Shown here one piece after another: positions 1-9,522 of a stretch of DNA of 64,000 nt. The DNA is taken from positions 1 through 64,000 of the forward strand of contig JAEUTQ010000031.1 of the NCBI GenBank assembly GCA_016787445.1. Reading direction: 5' to 3'. The notes beneath the pieces are model-generated. The model made no database searches. It had not been told where the DNA came from and saw nothing but the letters and a program-made list of their open reading frames with translations. A program made the translations under genes and the position numbers. Every line of letters begins with the position of its first letter. The stretch's first letter is position 1. The DNA comes from Bacteroidia bacterium. Its GTDB lineage: Bacteria; Bacteroidota; Bacteroidia; B-17B0; Aurantibacillaceae.

Positions 1-153
1 GAAGATTATTACCTTAGTCCTGAAGGTTATATAGTTTTTACTGAGAAATATCATCTTAAACGGGGTTATTGTTGCAAAAGCGGATGTAAACATTGTCCGT
101 ATGGTTACAATAAAAAAACAGGAAAGTTTGATAAAGACAAATCGAAAGATTAA
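1..153 (+). CDS. DUF5522 family protein, 5' end missing
   Basis: Reading frame 1 is open from the window edge to TAA at 151-153 and gives 50 residues. The cysteine-rich core GYCCKSGCKHCPYGY resembles the DUF5522 family, short Bacteroidota proteins of about 60 residues, so probably only a few N-terminal residues are missing. The CC-x3-C-x2-C arrangement suggests metal binding, but the family has no established function that I know. It ends 19 bases before the urocanate hydratase gene on the same strand, so the two may be co-transcribed. Confidence 0.75.
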   Translation, partial: EDYYLSPEGYIVFTEKYHLKRGYCCKSGCKHCPYGYNKKTGKFDKDKSKD

Positions 154-172
154 AACATTAAGATAAGCTGTC

Positions 173-2182
173 ATGGACATAAAAGATTTTCAAAATTTGG
201 TTTTAAGCGGAATTCCTTCAGAGCTTCCGAAAGCAAAACCATACGAAACAAACATCAATCACGCACCAAAGCGAAAAGACATTTTAACGAGTGAGGAAAA
301 GAAATTAGCGGTGCGTAATGCCTTGCGCTATTTCGATGAAAAACATCATTCTGTTTTAGCAAAAGAATTTGCCGAAGAATTAAAAATCTACGGACGAATT
401 TATATGTATCGCTTTCGTCCGGATTATAAAATTTACGCGCGACCAATCAACGATTATCCGCACAAAAGTAAACAAGCTGCTGCCATCATGCACATGTTAA
501 GCAACAACCTGGATTATGCCGTTGCACAACATCCGCACGAATTAATAACATATGGCGGCAACGGTGCTGTGTTTCAGAATTGGGCACAATACCTGTTAAC
601 GATGCAATATCTGGCTACTATGACTGATGAACAAACACTCGTGTTATATAGTGGTCACCCGATGGGATTGTTTCCTTCGCATAAAGACGCGCCACGTGTT
701 GTTGTTACCAATGGTATGATGATTCCTAATTACAGCAAACCTGATGATTGGGAAAAATTTAATGCGCTTGGTGTTACGCAATACGGACAAATGACTGCCG
801 GTTCATTTATGTATATTGGTCCGCAAGGTATTGTACACGGAACAACAATTACCGTAATGAATGCCGCACGAAAAATTTCAAAATCAGAAGAAGACCGTAG
901 GGGGAAGCTGTTTATTACGGCAGGACTTGGCGGAATGAGTGGCGCTCAACCGAAAGCAGCGCGCATTGCGGGATTGGTTTCAATCACTGCTGAAATAAAT
1001 CCAAAGGCTACACACACACGTCATTCTCAGAAATGGGTTGACGAAGTGTTTGATGATTTGGATAAATTAATTCCCCGTGTTAAAAAAGCTGTTGAGGCAA
1101 AAGAAGCTGTTTCCATTGCTTACCAGGGAAATGTTGTTGACTTGTGGGAGCGTATTGTTAAAGAAAACATTAAAGTAGATATCGGCTCCGATCAAACATC
1201 TTTGCATAATCCTTGGGCTGGCGGTTATTATCCTGTAGGATTTTCGTTGGAAGAAAGCAATAAAATGATGGCCGAAAATCCTGAACAGTTTAAGAAAGAA
1301 GTTCAAAAAACATTGGTGCGTCATATTAACGCGGTGAATACACTCACTGCAAAAGGCATGTACTTCTTTGATTACGGTAATGCCTTTTTGTTGGAAGTAT
1401 CACGTGCCGGTGGTGATGTATTTAAACCAAACAGCAAGGATTTCAAGTATAATTCATACGTGCAGGATATTTTAGGTCCGATGTGTTTTGATTATGGTTT
1501 CGGGCCGTTCCGTTGGGTATGCACCAGTGCGAATGAAAATGATTTAAGAAAAACAGATGAAATCGCGTTGGCGGTTTTGGAAGACATGCATAAAAATGCG
1601 CCTGAAGAAATTAAACAACAGTTGAGTGATAATATTATTTGGATCCGTGATGCGATGAAAAATAATTTAGTAGTGGGTTCACAGGCTCGTATTTTGTATG
1701 CCGACAGTGAGGCGCGTGTTCGTATTGCAGAAGCTATGAATAAGGCGATTGCTGACGGGAAAATTTCAGCGCCGGTTGTGTTGGGTCGCGACCACCACGA
1801 TGTAAGCGGAACAGACTCTCCTTACAGAGAAACATCAAATATTTATGATGGTTCTAAATTTACTGCTGACATGGCTGTACAAAATTTTGTGGGCGACGGA
1901 TTTAGAGGGGCAACCTGGATTAGTTTACATAATGGCGGAGGTGTTGGTTGGGGAGAAGTAATTAATGGCGGATTTGGTTTAGTGTTAGATGGTAGCAGTG
2001 ATGCCGACCGTAGGTTAAAACAAATGTTGTTTTGGGATGTAAACAATGGTATTGCTAGAAGAAGTTGGGCGCGAAACAAAGAAGCTTTGTTTGCCATTAA
2101 GCGCGAAATGCAACGTACACCGAATTTAAAGGTAACACTTCCTAATTTAGTAAATGATTCGCTGATTGACGGTTTGTTCTGA
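173..2182 (+). CDS. hutU: urocanate hydratase
   Basis: Converts urocanate to 4-imidazolone-5-propanoate, the second step of histidine degradation, in the cytoplasm, using tightly bound NAD. The protein has 669 residues, the long form seen in Bacteroidota (the Pseudomonas type is about 560). The glycine-rich NAD-contact motif GLGGMSGAQPKAA lies near residue 251. The conserved FGPFRWVCTS segment with the family's catalytic cysteine lies near residue 449. The start ATG at 173 gives a normal N-terminus. No hutH, hutI or hutG is next to it, so the rest of the pathway must be elsewhere. Identification is by extended motif match and is firm. Confidence 0.96.
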   Translation: MDIKDFQNLVLSGIPSELPKAKPYETNINHAPKRKDILTSEEKKLAVRNALRYFDEKHHSVLAKEFAEELKIYGRIYMYRFRPDYKIYARPINDYPHKSKQAAAIMHMLSNNLDYAVAQHPHELITYGGNGAVFQNWAQYLLTMQYLATMTDEQTLVLYSGHPMGLFPSHKDAPRVVVTNGMMIPNYSKPDDWEKFNALGVTQYGQMTAGSFMYIGPQGIVHGTTITVMNAARKISKSEEDRRGKLFITAGLGGMSGAQPKAARIAGLVSITAEINPKATHTRHSQKWVDEVFDDLDKLIPRVKKAVEAKEAVSIAYQGNVVDLWERIVKENIKVDIGSDQTSLHNPWAGGYYPVGFSLEESNKMMAENPEQFKKEVQKTLVRHINAVNTLTAKGMYFFDYGNAFLLEVSRAGGDVFKPNSKDFKYNSYVQDILGPMCFDYGFGPFRWVCTSANENDLRKTDEIALAVLEDMHKNAPEEIKQQLSDNIIWIRDAMKNNLVVGSQARILYADSEARVRIAEAMNKAIADGKISAPVVLGRDHHDVSGTDSPYRETSNIYDGSKFTADMAVQNFVGDGFRGATWISLHNGGGVGWGEVINGGFGLVLDGSSDADRRLKQMLFWDVNNGIARRSWARNKEALFAIKREMQRTPNLKVTLPNLVNDSLIDGLF

Positions 2183-2207
2183 TTAATTTAATTTATTCAA
2201 GTTTTAG

Positions 2208-2603
2208 ATGAAAAATATTTTAGTGTTTTTTTGCTTTATGTGTTTAATAAAAATGAACGCTCAAACTTCATACAAATATTTCGACGGTAACAACAACACG
2301 TTTATTATTAACGATTCGGTTGTGAAATATGTGCCTGTAAAAGCGAAGGAAAGTTCCAGTGGGGTTTATTCGGGAGGTAAAGCCAAACAGGTGAAAATTA
2401 ATAAAGAAAAGTTTCAGCGTTTAGAAAAGTTGTTTGCTGAGGCTTTTGAAAAAGAAAGTGAAAAACAAATAATTCGCGAAATGATGAGTGGCGCTCTAAA
2501 CGAATATTATACTAACAAACTGAAAAAGGAAGCCATACTAAAACCTAAATCAGAAATTAAAAAGAAAATTGAAGCTGAGCTTTCCGCGATACTCAGTCAC
2601 TAA
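2208..2603 (+). CDS. small secreted protein of unknown function
   Basis: 131 residues. The N-terminus MKNILVFFCFMCLIKMNAQ is a signal peptide with a predicted cut after Ala-Gln, so the mature protein is exported. The rest is charged, lysine- and glutamate-rich and probably helical; I recognise no domain. It begins 25 bases after hutU on the same strand. Its TAA stop (2601-2603) overlaps the stop of the convergent phosphatase gene in the tetranucleotide CTAA, with no terminator hairpin between them. Confidence 0.6.
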   Translation: MKNILVFFCFMCLIKMNAQTSYKYFDGNNNTFIINDSVVKYVPVKAKESSSGVYSGGKAKQVKINKEKFQRLEKLFAEAFEKESEKQIIREMMSGALNEYYTNKLKKEAILKPKSEIKKKIEAELSAILSH

Positions 2604-4879
2604 ATTCGTATACCAATTAAACAAACATCATCGACTTGCTCCAGGTTACCGCGCCATTTTTCAAAAGCTTGATGTAAAATTTCCTTTTGTGCAGAAAGCG
2701 GCTGTTGCATGTTCGAAAGCAACAATTCGTTAAGCTGTTTGTATTTAAATTTCTTTCCTTTCGGACCACCAAACTGATCGGCATATCCGTCGGTATATAA
2801 ATAAATCACATCCCCTTTTTGAACATCCAATTTTTGAACCGAAAAAGCATCGTCTCTTACCCCTTTTCCAATTGGCATTTTATCTGCTTTGTATTCTATA
2901 ATTTCTTTTCCTCTAACTACCACCGGTGCGTTATGCGCTCCCGAAAATGTGAGTTCACGCGTTTTTAAATCCATTCTCAACAACACGCCATCCATACCGT
3001 CTTGTCTGCCCTCTTTCGAAATGTTTTTGATTAAGCGCTCACGTACATAATTTAAAATTTCATTCGTTTCCGTTATTTTCTTTTCAGTGATTGCCTCATT
3101 CAAAAATGAAATATTCAACAAACTCATAAATGCGCCGGGCACGCCATGTCCGGTACTATCACACACGGCCAGGTAAAAATAGTTTTCTGTTTTCGTTGCC
3201 CAATAAAAATCGCCGCTTACAATATCCTTTGGTTGGAAGAGCACGAAATAATCTTTCAAATACTTATCCAGGAAACTGTCGTTCGCCAAAAGTGTATACT
3301 GAATTCGTTTTGCATAATTAATGCTATCAACAATTTCCTTTTGCTTTTCTTCCACCAGGTGCTTTTGATGTGTTACTTCTGCGGTACGCTCCTTTACTTT
3401 ATCTTCCAAGCCATGTATTAATTCACTAATGGACGCTTGCATCTTTCTGAATCCATCCGCCAAAATCCCAATCTCATCATTCCCACTAGCCTCCAAGTGA
3501 ACATCAAAATTTCCTTTGGCCAATTCTTCCGCATCGTAAGTTAATTCTTTTAGTGGCTTTGTTATTTGTCGTGATACAACGAATGATAATACAATCAACA
3601 ACACCAGAAGCCCGATAAATGCTTGAATGATATTATTACGCAATGCTCTTACATGCATGAAGGCCTCTTCTTCATCAATTTCGCTCATGATTACCCAATT
3701 CAAACCTAAAATGTTCAATGGCTTGAAGGCTGACAAAACAGAAACTCCTCTGTAATCATTAAATATTTTACTTCCTGTGTTTCCCTTTATGGCTTCTTCA
3801 GTTCCAACAGTTTTTACCTCTTGCAAACCTACCGTGTTGCCAAAAGCGTGAATACGATTTATGACTTTACTGTCTGTTCCGATTTGTTGAAGCATTTTGA
3901 AATAATTCGTGCTGTCTTCAATTAAAAAACGTGACTGATTTCTCAAAGTAAAATCCTGTCCTACTAAATAAGTCTCTCCGGTTCTGCCCAAACCCATATC
4001 TGACCACTTACGGCCATTCGTCATAATGTCATCGATTTTCTCTATTGGCATTTGAAAAGCAATCACTCCAATTATTTTATCATTATCATAGAGTGGACAA
4101 GCCATAAAAGAAGCGTGTGCGTTGTAGGAAGGTAAATACGGTGCAAAGTCAACCAAACTTACGGCGTCCTTTTCTTTAGCATGGCGTACTTCACGGAAAC
4201 AATTTCCAAGATTTGTGGTGCTGAATGGTCCGTCCGTTAAAGAAGTAGCGAAATCACTTTCCTTGTAAACCGTGTATACAACATTTCCGCTTTCATTATC
4301 GATAAGGAAAATGTCGTAGAAGCCAAAACGTTCACAAATACCTCTTAATACTTTATGATATTTTTTGTGAAAAGTATTGTAAGAACAATTAAAGGGCATG
4401 GAGTCGGCATTTTGTTTTTGCTCGGTAGGAAATGGGTTTTGCACCATAAAACCATGTTGTAATAAAACAGAAGCCTTGTTGTCTGAAAATAATTGCGTAG
4501 CCGTTAGTTTTATATCCAGATTACTATTCAGGCGTTTCAGCGTAACGGTATCCAAATAAGTTAATACTTCCTTTTTATGCTTAGCTAATTGTTGATCATT
4601 AATGTTTAATTCCTCTGAAATGTTTTTATACGACGACTTAAAATTTTGAGCTGCCTCAACAATCATTGGGTTATGAGACAGAGAAACCAATTGATTTTTT
4701 ATTTGACTAAAATAATTGGTGATTTGCGTGGCTTTCATCTCGCGCACTGCAGTCAGACGCTTAAAGGATTCTTCTTCTAAAGATGTTTGGGCACGGTAAT
4801 AACTTATAACGCCAACAGTAAGCATTGACAAAAAAGCTATCGAAAAAAAAGTAAGGGTTAATTTAACGCCGATTTTCAT
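2600..4879 (-). CDS. membrane sensor SpoIIE-type (PP2C) serine phosphatase
   Basis: 759 residues. Domain order: N-terminal membrane helix (about 10-30), a large extracellular Cache-like sensor region (about 35-405), a second membrane helix (about 413-435), HAMP with TKPLKEL (about 437-490), a coiled coil, and a C-terminal SpoIIE/PP2C phosphatase (about 530-759). Phosphatase metal-site motifs are visible: SGDFYWA, CDSTGHGVPGAFMS, YLYTDGYADQFGG and the terminal DDVCLIG. Such proteins sense an external signal and dephosphorylate anti-sigma-factor antagonists or other phosphoserine partners. No partner anti-sigma gene is adjacent, so the target is unknown. Confidence 0.9.
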   Translation of the reverse strand: MKIGVKLTLTFFSIAFLSMLTVGVISYYRAQTSLEEESFKRLTAVREMKATQITNYFSQIKNQLVSLSHNPMIVEAAQNFKSSYKNISEELNINDQQLAKHKKEVLTYLDTVTLKRLNSNLDIKLTATQLFSDNKASVLLQHGFMVQNPFPTEQKQNADSMPFNCSYNTFHKKYHKVLRGICERFGFYDIFLIDNESGNVVYTVYKESDFATSLTDGPFSTTNLGNCFREVRHAKEKDAVSLVDFAPYLPSYNAHASFMACPLYDNDKIIGVIAFQMPIEKIDDIMTNGRKWSDMGLGRTGETYLVGQDFTLRNQSRFLIEDSTNYFKMLQQIGTDSKVINRIHAFGNTVGLQEVKTVGTEEAIKGNTGSKIFNDYRGVSVLSAFKPLNILGLNWVIMSEIDEEEAFMHVRALRNNIIQAFIGLLVLLIVLSFVVSRQITKPLKELTYDAEELAKGNFDVHLEASGNDEIGILADGFRKMQASISELIHGLEDKVKERTAEVTHQKHLVEEKQKEIVDSINYAKRIQYTLLANDSFLDKYLKDYFVLFQPKDIVSGDFYWATKTENYFYLAVCDSTGHGVPGAFMSLLNISFLNEAITEKKITETNEILNYVRERLIKNISKEGRQDGMDGVLLRMDLKTRELTFSGAHNAPVVVRGKEIIEYKADKMPIGKGVRDDAFSVQKLDVQKGDVIYLYTDGYADQFGGPKGKKFKYKQLNELLLSNMQQPLSAQKEILHQAFEKWRGNLEQVDDVCLIGIRI

Positions 4880-4943
4880 ACTCTAAAAAGCAATTTGAAT
4901 ATGCAGTAATTATTTGGATTAAGCAAGTTTATAACAACTTCTA

Positions 4944-5846
4944 TTACCAGTCACTGCTGCTTCCGCCACCGCCGGAATCGCCGCCGCCACCGCCATCAAA
5001 ACTCGACGAAGAATCGGAACTACTCCAGGAAGAAGAAGAGTCGGAGCTGCTCCATGATGAGGATGAATCGTATGTGCTGCCGCTATAAGAACCGCCGCTG
5101 GAAAAATTGATATTAGACGTGGCAATGAACATAAAAAATAAAATGATAGCTCCGACACATGGAAATAAAGCTAAAATTACCGCAATCGTAATAAAGATCA
5201 CCTTTGCCACATTGCCTGTTTGTTTTTTATTCTTTTGCTTCTTAGAAAACTTCTTTGGTCGTAAAACATTTCTAATATAAAGAACCAGAAAAATAAAATT
5301 AAACGCATAGCCCAACACCCAGCTCATCCAAGCCGGCCACGCCTCTTCCGAATTCACCGCCGTCTCTTCAGGCTTATATTCGTGTTTACTAAAGTAAATA
5401 AGTTGATCAATCCCTGCATTGATGCCGGAGTAATAATCTTTTTCTTTAAAATACGGACGCATGTACTCGTCTTGGATACGCTTCGTTAATAAATCCGGCA
5501 ATACGCCTTCCATTCCGTATCCGGTTTGTATTCTGAATTTTCGGTCGTCAACAAAAACCGCTATAAGCACACCGTTGTTTTTCCCTTCTTTGCCTATTTT
5601 CCAATTGTGAAATATTTCTTGTGAGAGGCTCTGCAAATCGGCGCCATTTAAACTGGCAGTGATGTACACAAATATTTGATTGCTCGAGCTATCTTCAAAT
5701 GCGCGCAACTTAGTGTTCAATTCGTTTTGCTGCTCTGCGCTCATTACGCCGGCTTCATCTGTTATATAATTAGAGGGTTGAGCGGGATACTGTGCCCGTA
5801 AGAAAAAAGGAATAAATAAAAGTAAATAACAGATGTGTTTTAACAT
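4944..5846 (-). CDS. TPM-domain exported membrane protein, YgcG-like
   Basis: 300 residues. A signal peptide (ending LRAQ) is followed by a TPM domain at about residues 20-150 (ITDEAGVMS, FVYITASL, KFRIQTGYGMEG). Two hydrophobic segments follow at about 175-195 and 215-240. The C-terminus is a low-complexity Ser/Trp/Asp then Gly tail, with WSSSDSSSS occurring twice before a GGGGGDSGGGG end. That architecture is typical of YgcG/DUF2233-neighbour TPM proteins, which have been linked to photosystem repair in plants and to phosphatase activity in some members; the bacterial role is unsettled. Divergent from the caspase gene, 36 bp apart. Confidence 0.85.
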   Translation of the reverse strand: MLKHICYLLLFIPFFLRAQYPAQPSNYITDEAGVMSAEQQNELNTKLRAFEDSSSNQIFVYITASLNGADLQSLSQEIFHNWKIGKEGKNNGVLIAVFVDDRKFRIQTGYGMEGVLPDLLTKRIQDEYMRPYFKEKDYYSGINAGIDQLIYFSKHEYKPEETAVNSEEAWPAWMSWVLGYAFNFIFLVLYIRNVLRPKKFSKKQKNKKQTGNVAKVIFITIAVILALFPCVGAIILFFMFIATSNINFSSGGSYSGSTYDSSSSWSSSDSSSSWSSSDSSSSFDGGGGGDSGGGGSSSDW

Positions 5847-5882
5847 AGATTAAAGATAAAAATTATTTGATACTTTTACATT

Positions 5883-8800
5883 ATGCGGAAATTATTCCTT
5901 TTACTTTTCCTAGTTCCTTTATTTACCCTTTCTCAATTAAAGGATATAAAAATTATAATTCCAAAGGATTTTGGCTACAGTTACTTCGATTTTGTTCAGT
6001 TTCTACCAGGAGAAAAGCATTTTGCGGTATGCTCCAACGCTCTTACAATATTTAATACGGAAACATCCGAGGTAATTGATGAAATTGATTTGCCCTATCT
6101 TGCAAAAAATTTATCCATTAATTCTACAGGTGATTTACTGATGGTTTGCGCCAACAACGAACTCATCATTTTTTCATTTAAAGAGCAAAAACTTCAAACT
6201 GTTTTCAAAACCAATAGTGCCGAATTAATTAAAGGACTACCAAACAGCGAGTATTATGGTTCCCTGCACATCAGCGGTTGTTTCTTTACAGGGAAAGGAA
6301 ATCTCATTTATGTAAGCGTTGGTACGTTTACGCTTCTCTATGATTTTGAAAATAAAAAAGCGGTAAGTTCTCATGCGTTTCCTGTAGCTGATTATATGTA
6401 TCATGCAGCTCCATACATTAAAGGAGAGGAAGCCATCTTAGCAAAATCATCCGGAACGGTGACGTCCATTATAAAACAATCATTAAGTAATCTCACTCAA
6501 ACAACCACTGTCATCGAAGATATAGGCAGCGTCAGTAAATATAAAATCAGAGATTCCCTTTTAATGTGTACGACATCAGATAATTTTTTTGCACTTAATT
6601 TAACGAACAATAAAATTGTTTATGAAGTTATGATGCCAAAAAAATACACGGCTTACTACAATACAACGCAACAACAATACTTACGTAAACCAAAAGCGAT
6701 CAGCACGAATATAGATGAGAAGAATTTTACAGACGACTACATATACGATATGGATTTATGGCCCGGCACCTCTCAGTTGGTTTGCCTTACCATGAAAGGC
6801 ATCAAGTTTGTTGACATGCCAAAAAAAACGTTAGTAAAAACAAGTGAAGGCATTTTTACCAATCTGAAGTTTTCCTCTGAAGGTCGTCGTCTTATCACAA
6901 ACGGATATACTTCTTACAAAGCTCTTCGTGTTTATCGGCCGGATAATATGCAAATCATTTCTGAACGCGCCGCCATGGATAATCCCATTTACTTTGCGGA
7001 TGTTAGTCCGAATAAGCGTTGGCTATACACCAAAGGTTTAAGCACAGCCTATATCTGGGACCTAAATAATTTCAGTAAATACGCTGAGATAAAAGACATC
7101 AGTAACAACGACACATCATCAGTGTATAATTTGTTTTTCTTAAACGACTCGGAAATTGTTGTGAATTCCGGAAGAGCCTATCCGAATTTTAATCTTAACA
7201 TTTACAACATCGCGAAAAAACAATATACCCGCACAATTAAGAAAAACATCACCGCTTCTACAAGCGGATTTAAAAATGGAGAATTCTATTATGCTGATTT
7301 TACCTCTTTGCATATTATTAATTTAAAAACAATGGCGGAAGAAAAATATGAGGGTATGTTTTCATTGGCAGCCAACAATCTTTACAAAATCATTTCGTTT
7401 ACCAAAGACTTGGCCTTCGTTCCCGGCGCAGGGAATTACAAAATTATCAATCGCAAGACAAAGGCTACTGAGTTTGAAAGTCAAACCTGGTCAATGACCT
7501 CACCTGTTATTATCAGTCCGGATAATAAATCCATTTATACCTCAGCCCAAATCAACAAAAAGAAAAACTTCAACGGTTACGAAAGCGAGGTGCCTACCAA
7601 CGCTATCGTGAAAATAGACATGGTTAGCAAAAAAATCATTCGTGATTACGCGGAGTCGTATTATCCTTATGATTTTCTTTTAAAAGAAGGTGGTAAAAGA
7701 ATTGGCATTTGGTATATCAAATACGACATTGCCAATTACAACAATGAGTATAAAGAAACTGTTTACTCTGAATACGAAACTGAAAGCGGAAAAGAGTTGT
7801 TTACAAAAACACTTGCGAAAACCCCTGACATTATTCCCTTTCATGCTACGAGCGAAAACGGAAAGTACTTTGCTTTGAGTGATGCTCTTGGTAAGCAATT
7901 TAAAATTTATAACAGCAATGCCGAAGAGGTGTATGATTTAAGTGAAAGCAATATTTTAATGCCAAAATGCTTTTTTATTGAAGAACAAGATAAAGTGATA
8001 GTAACCGGAATGTCAACTTCCCTGGCAACGTTCATTGATCTTAAAAACAAAAAAGTAATCGGACAAATTGCAAACGCATTAAATGATAATTACTTTATAA
8101 TTACTCCGGAATTACACTACATGGGCTCTAAAGATTTTATTAAAAACATGCGCTTTAAATATAAAAGTGAAATGTTCAGCTTTGAACAGTTCGACGCTTA
8201 CTTAAATCAACCGCATCAAGTACTTCGTTCCTTCGGCTGCAGCGACAGTGCTTTAATTAAGGCTTACGAAACAGCTTATACCAAGCGCATGAAGGTTTTA
8301 GGTATTGCTCCCGGAAGTAAAATTAATTTCACCGCACATCCGGATTTTCAATACATAAATCTTAACGAAGAGAGTGCAGGTAAAATTAATTTTTCGATTA
8401 GTTTAAATAAAGGGCAAGGCAAGCTGAAACAAATTACTGTACTCAACAATGGCACGCAGGTGTTTAGTGAAAGCATCAATGAGTCTTCGGCTTCTCACTA
8501 TGAAAAAACCATTTCATTGGAAACGGCCTCCGGTATTAATCGATTTGAATTTATTGCCCGAGATGAAAACGGATTGGAGAGTCCGCGTACAGTAAGACTC
8601 TACAATAATACCAAAGAAGTGAAACCAAATCTTTACATGGTTGTGGTAGCTTCCGAAAAATTTAAGAATACCGATTTTGATTTGTCTTACGCCGTGAAAG
8701 ATGCCAGCGATATGGCCAACATGATGAGTAATTCAAAATCGTTTGGTAAAATAGAAATCAAAAAACTATTTAATCAATCTTTTACAACCGATTCTGTGAA

Positions 8801-9428
8801 GCAATTAAAAACGTTTTTTGATAAAGCCAACATTAATGACGTGGTGATGGTGTTTTTTGCGGGACATGGTTATTTAGACGAAGATTTAAGCTATTACTTT
8901 CCTACTTATTATACTGATTTTTCTGATCCGAAAATTAATTCAGTCGCATTCAAAGAATTTGAAAAACTGTTTACACAAATGAAGCCTATTCGTAAATTAA
9001 TGTTTATTGATGCGTGCTTTAGTGGGGAGGTGGATGAAGATATTTATAATGAAGACGGTGGAGAACAAAAGAAAAATAAAGATGGTCGTGATGTTAGGAT
9101 AGCAGGCAAAGCTTTTACGCAAACAACGGCTATGGAAATGTCGAAAGCCATTTTCTCTGATTTAAGGCAGAATTCAGGAGCAACCATTATTTCATCAGCA
9201 GGCGGAACAGAAGCGGCATTTGAAGGTGAGAAGTGGAAGAACGGCTTATTTACGCATTGTGTGCTTGAAGGCTTGAGTAATTTCAAAGCTGATAATAATC
9301 ACGACAAAAAAATTACTTTAAGTGAGCTACAAAAATTTGTGGCCGAAGAGGTAAATAATCTCTCTGGAGGGAAACAAACCCCTACTTACCGTATGGAGAA
9401 CACGGTTTTAGATTACCAGTTATGGTAA
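5883..9428 (+). CDS. beta-propeller and caspase-domain exported protein
   Basis: 1181 residues. A signal peptide (cut near FTLSQ) is followed by about 800 residues of repeating beta-propeller-like sequence, with WD40/YVTN-type blocks such as GDLLMVCANNELIIFSF and NKRWLYTKG. A beta-sandwich-like linker (about 810-910) precedes a C-terminal C14 caspase-like peptidase. The catalytic histidine is in FFAGHGYLDED (about 994) and the cysteine in MFIDACFSGEVDED (about 1044). A DNNHDKKITLSEL segment near the end looks like a calcium-binding loop, which suggests calcium control as in metacaspases. An imperfect -7 box (TACTTTTA) ends 4 bases before ATG. The substrate is unknown. Confidence 0.88.
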   Translation: MRKLFLLLFLVPLFTLSQLKDIKIIIPKDFGYSYFDFVQFLPGEKHFAVCSNALTIFNTETSEVIDEIDLPYLAKNLSINSTGDLLMVCANNELIIFSFKEQKLQTVFKTNSAELIKGLPNSEYYGSLHISGCFFTGKGNLIYVSVGTFTLLYDFENKKAVSSHAFPVADYMYHAAPYIKGEEAILAKSSGTVTSIIKQSLSNLTQTTTVIEDIGSVSKYKIRDSLLMCTTSDNFFALNLTNNKIVYEVMMPKKYTAYYNTTQQQYLRKPKAISTNIDEKNFTDDYIYDMDLWPGTSQLVCLTMKGIKFVDMPKKTLVKTSEGIFTNLKFSSEGRRLITNGYTSYKALRVYRPDNMQIISERAAMDNPIYFADVSPNKRWLYTKGLSTAYIWDLNNFSKYAEIKDISNNDTSSVYNLFFLNDSEIVVNSGRAYPNFNLNIYNIAKKQYTRTIKKNITASTSGFKNGEFYYADFTSLHIINLKTMAEEKYEGMFSLAANNLYKIISFTKDLAFVPGAGNYKIINRKTKATEFESQTWSMTSPVIISPDNKSIYTSAQINKKKNFNGYESEVPTNAIVKIDMVSKKIIRDYAESYYPYDFLLKEGGKRIGIWYIKYDIANYNNEYKETVYSEYETESGKELFTKTLAKTPDIIPFHATSENGKYFALSDALGKQFKIYNSNAEEVYDLSESNILMPKCFFIEEQDKVIVTGMSTSLATFIDLKNKKVIGQIANALNDNYFIITPELHYMGSKDFIKNMRFKYKSEMFSFEQFDAYLNQPHQVLRSFGCSDSALIKAYETAYTKRMKVLGIAPGSKINFTAHPDFQYINLNEESAGKINFSISLNKGQGKLKQITVLNNGTQVFSESINESSASHYEKTISLETASGINRFEFIARDENGLESPRTVRLYNNTKEVKPNLYMVVVASEKFKNTDFDLSYAVKDASDMANMMSNSKSFGKIEIKKLFNQSFTTDSVKQLKTFFDKANINDVVMVFFAGHGYLDEDLSYYFPTYYTDFSDPKINSVAFKEFEKLFTQMKPIRKLMFIDACFSGEVDEDIYNEDGGEQKKNKDGRDVRIAGKAFTQTTAMEMSKAIFSDLRQNSGATIISSAGGTEAAFEGEKWKNGLFTHCVLEGLSNFKADNNHDKKITLSELQKFVAEEVNNLSGGKQTPTYRMENTVLDYQLW

Positions 9429-9522
9429 AATAAGCGCCACTTGTCTGATTTTACTCATTTATTACATTTCTTAACAAATGTGTCTGTGCCTTTATTATAT
9501 ATTTACTATACATTTTATTACT

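Noticed and set aside
4919-5158. 79-codon minus-strand ORF
   Set aside because: Shadow of the low-complexity Ser/Gly tail of the TPM gene in another frame.
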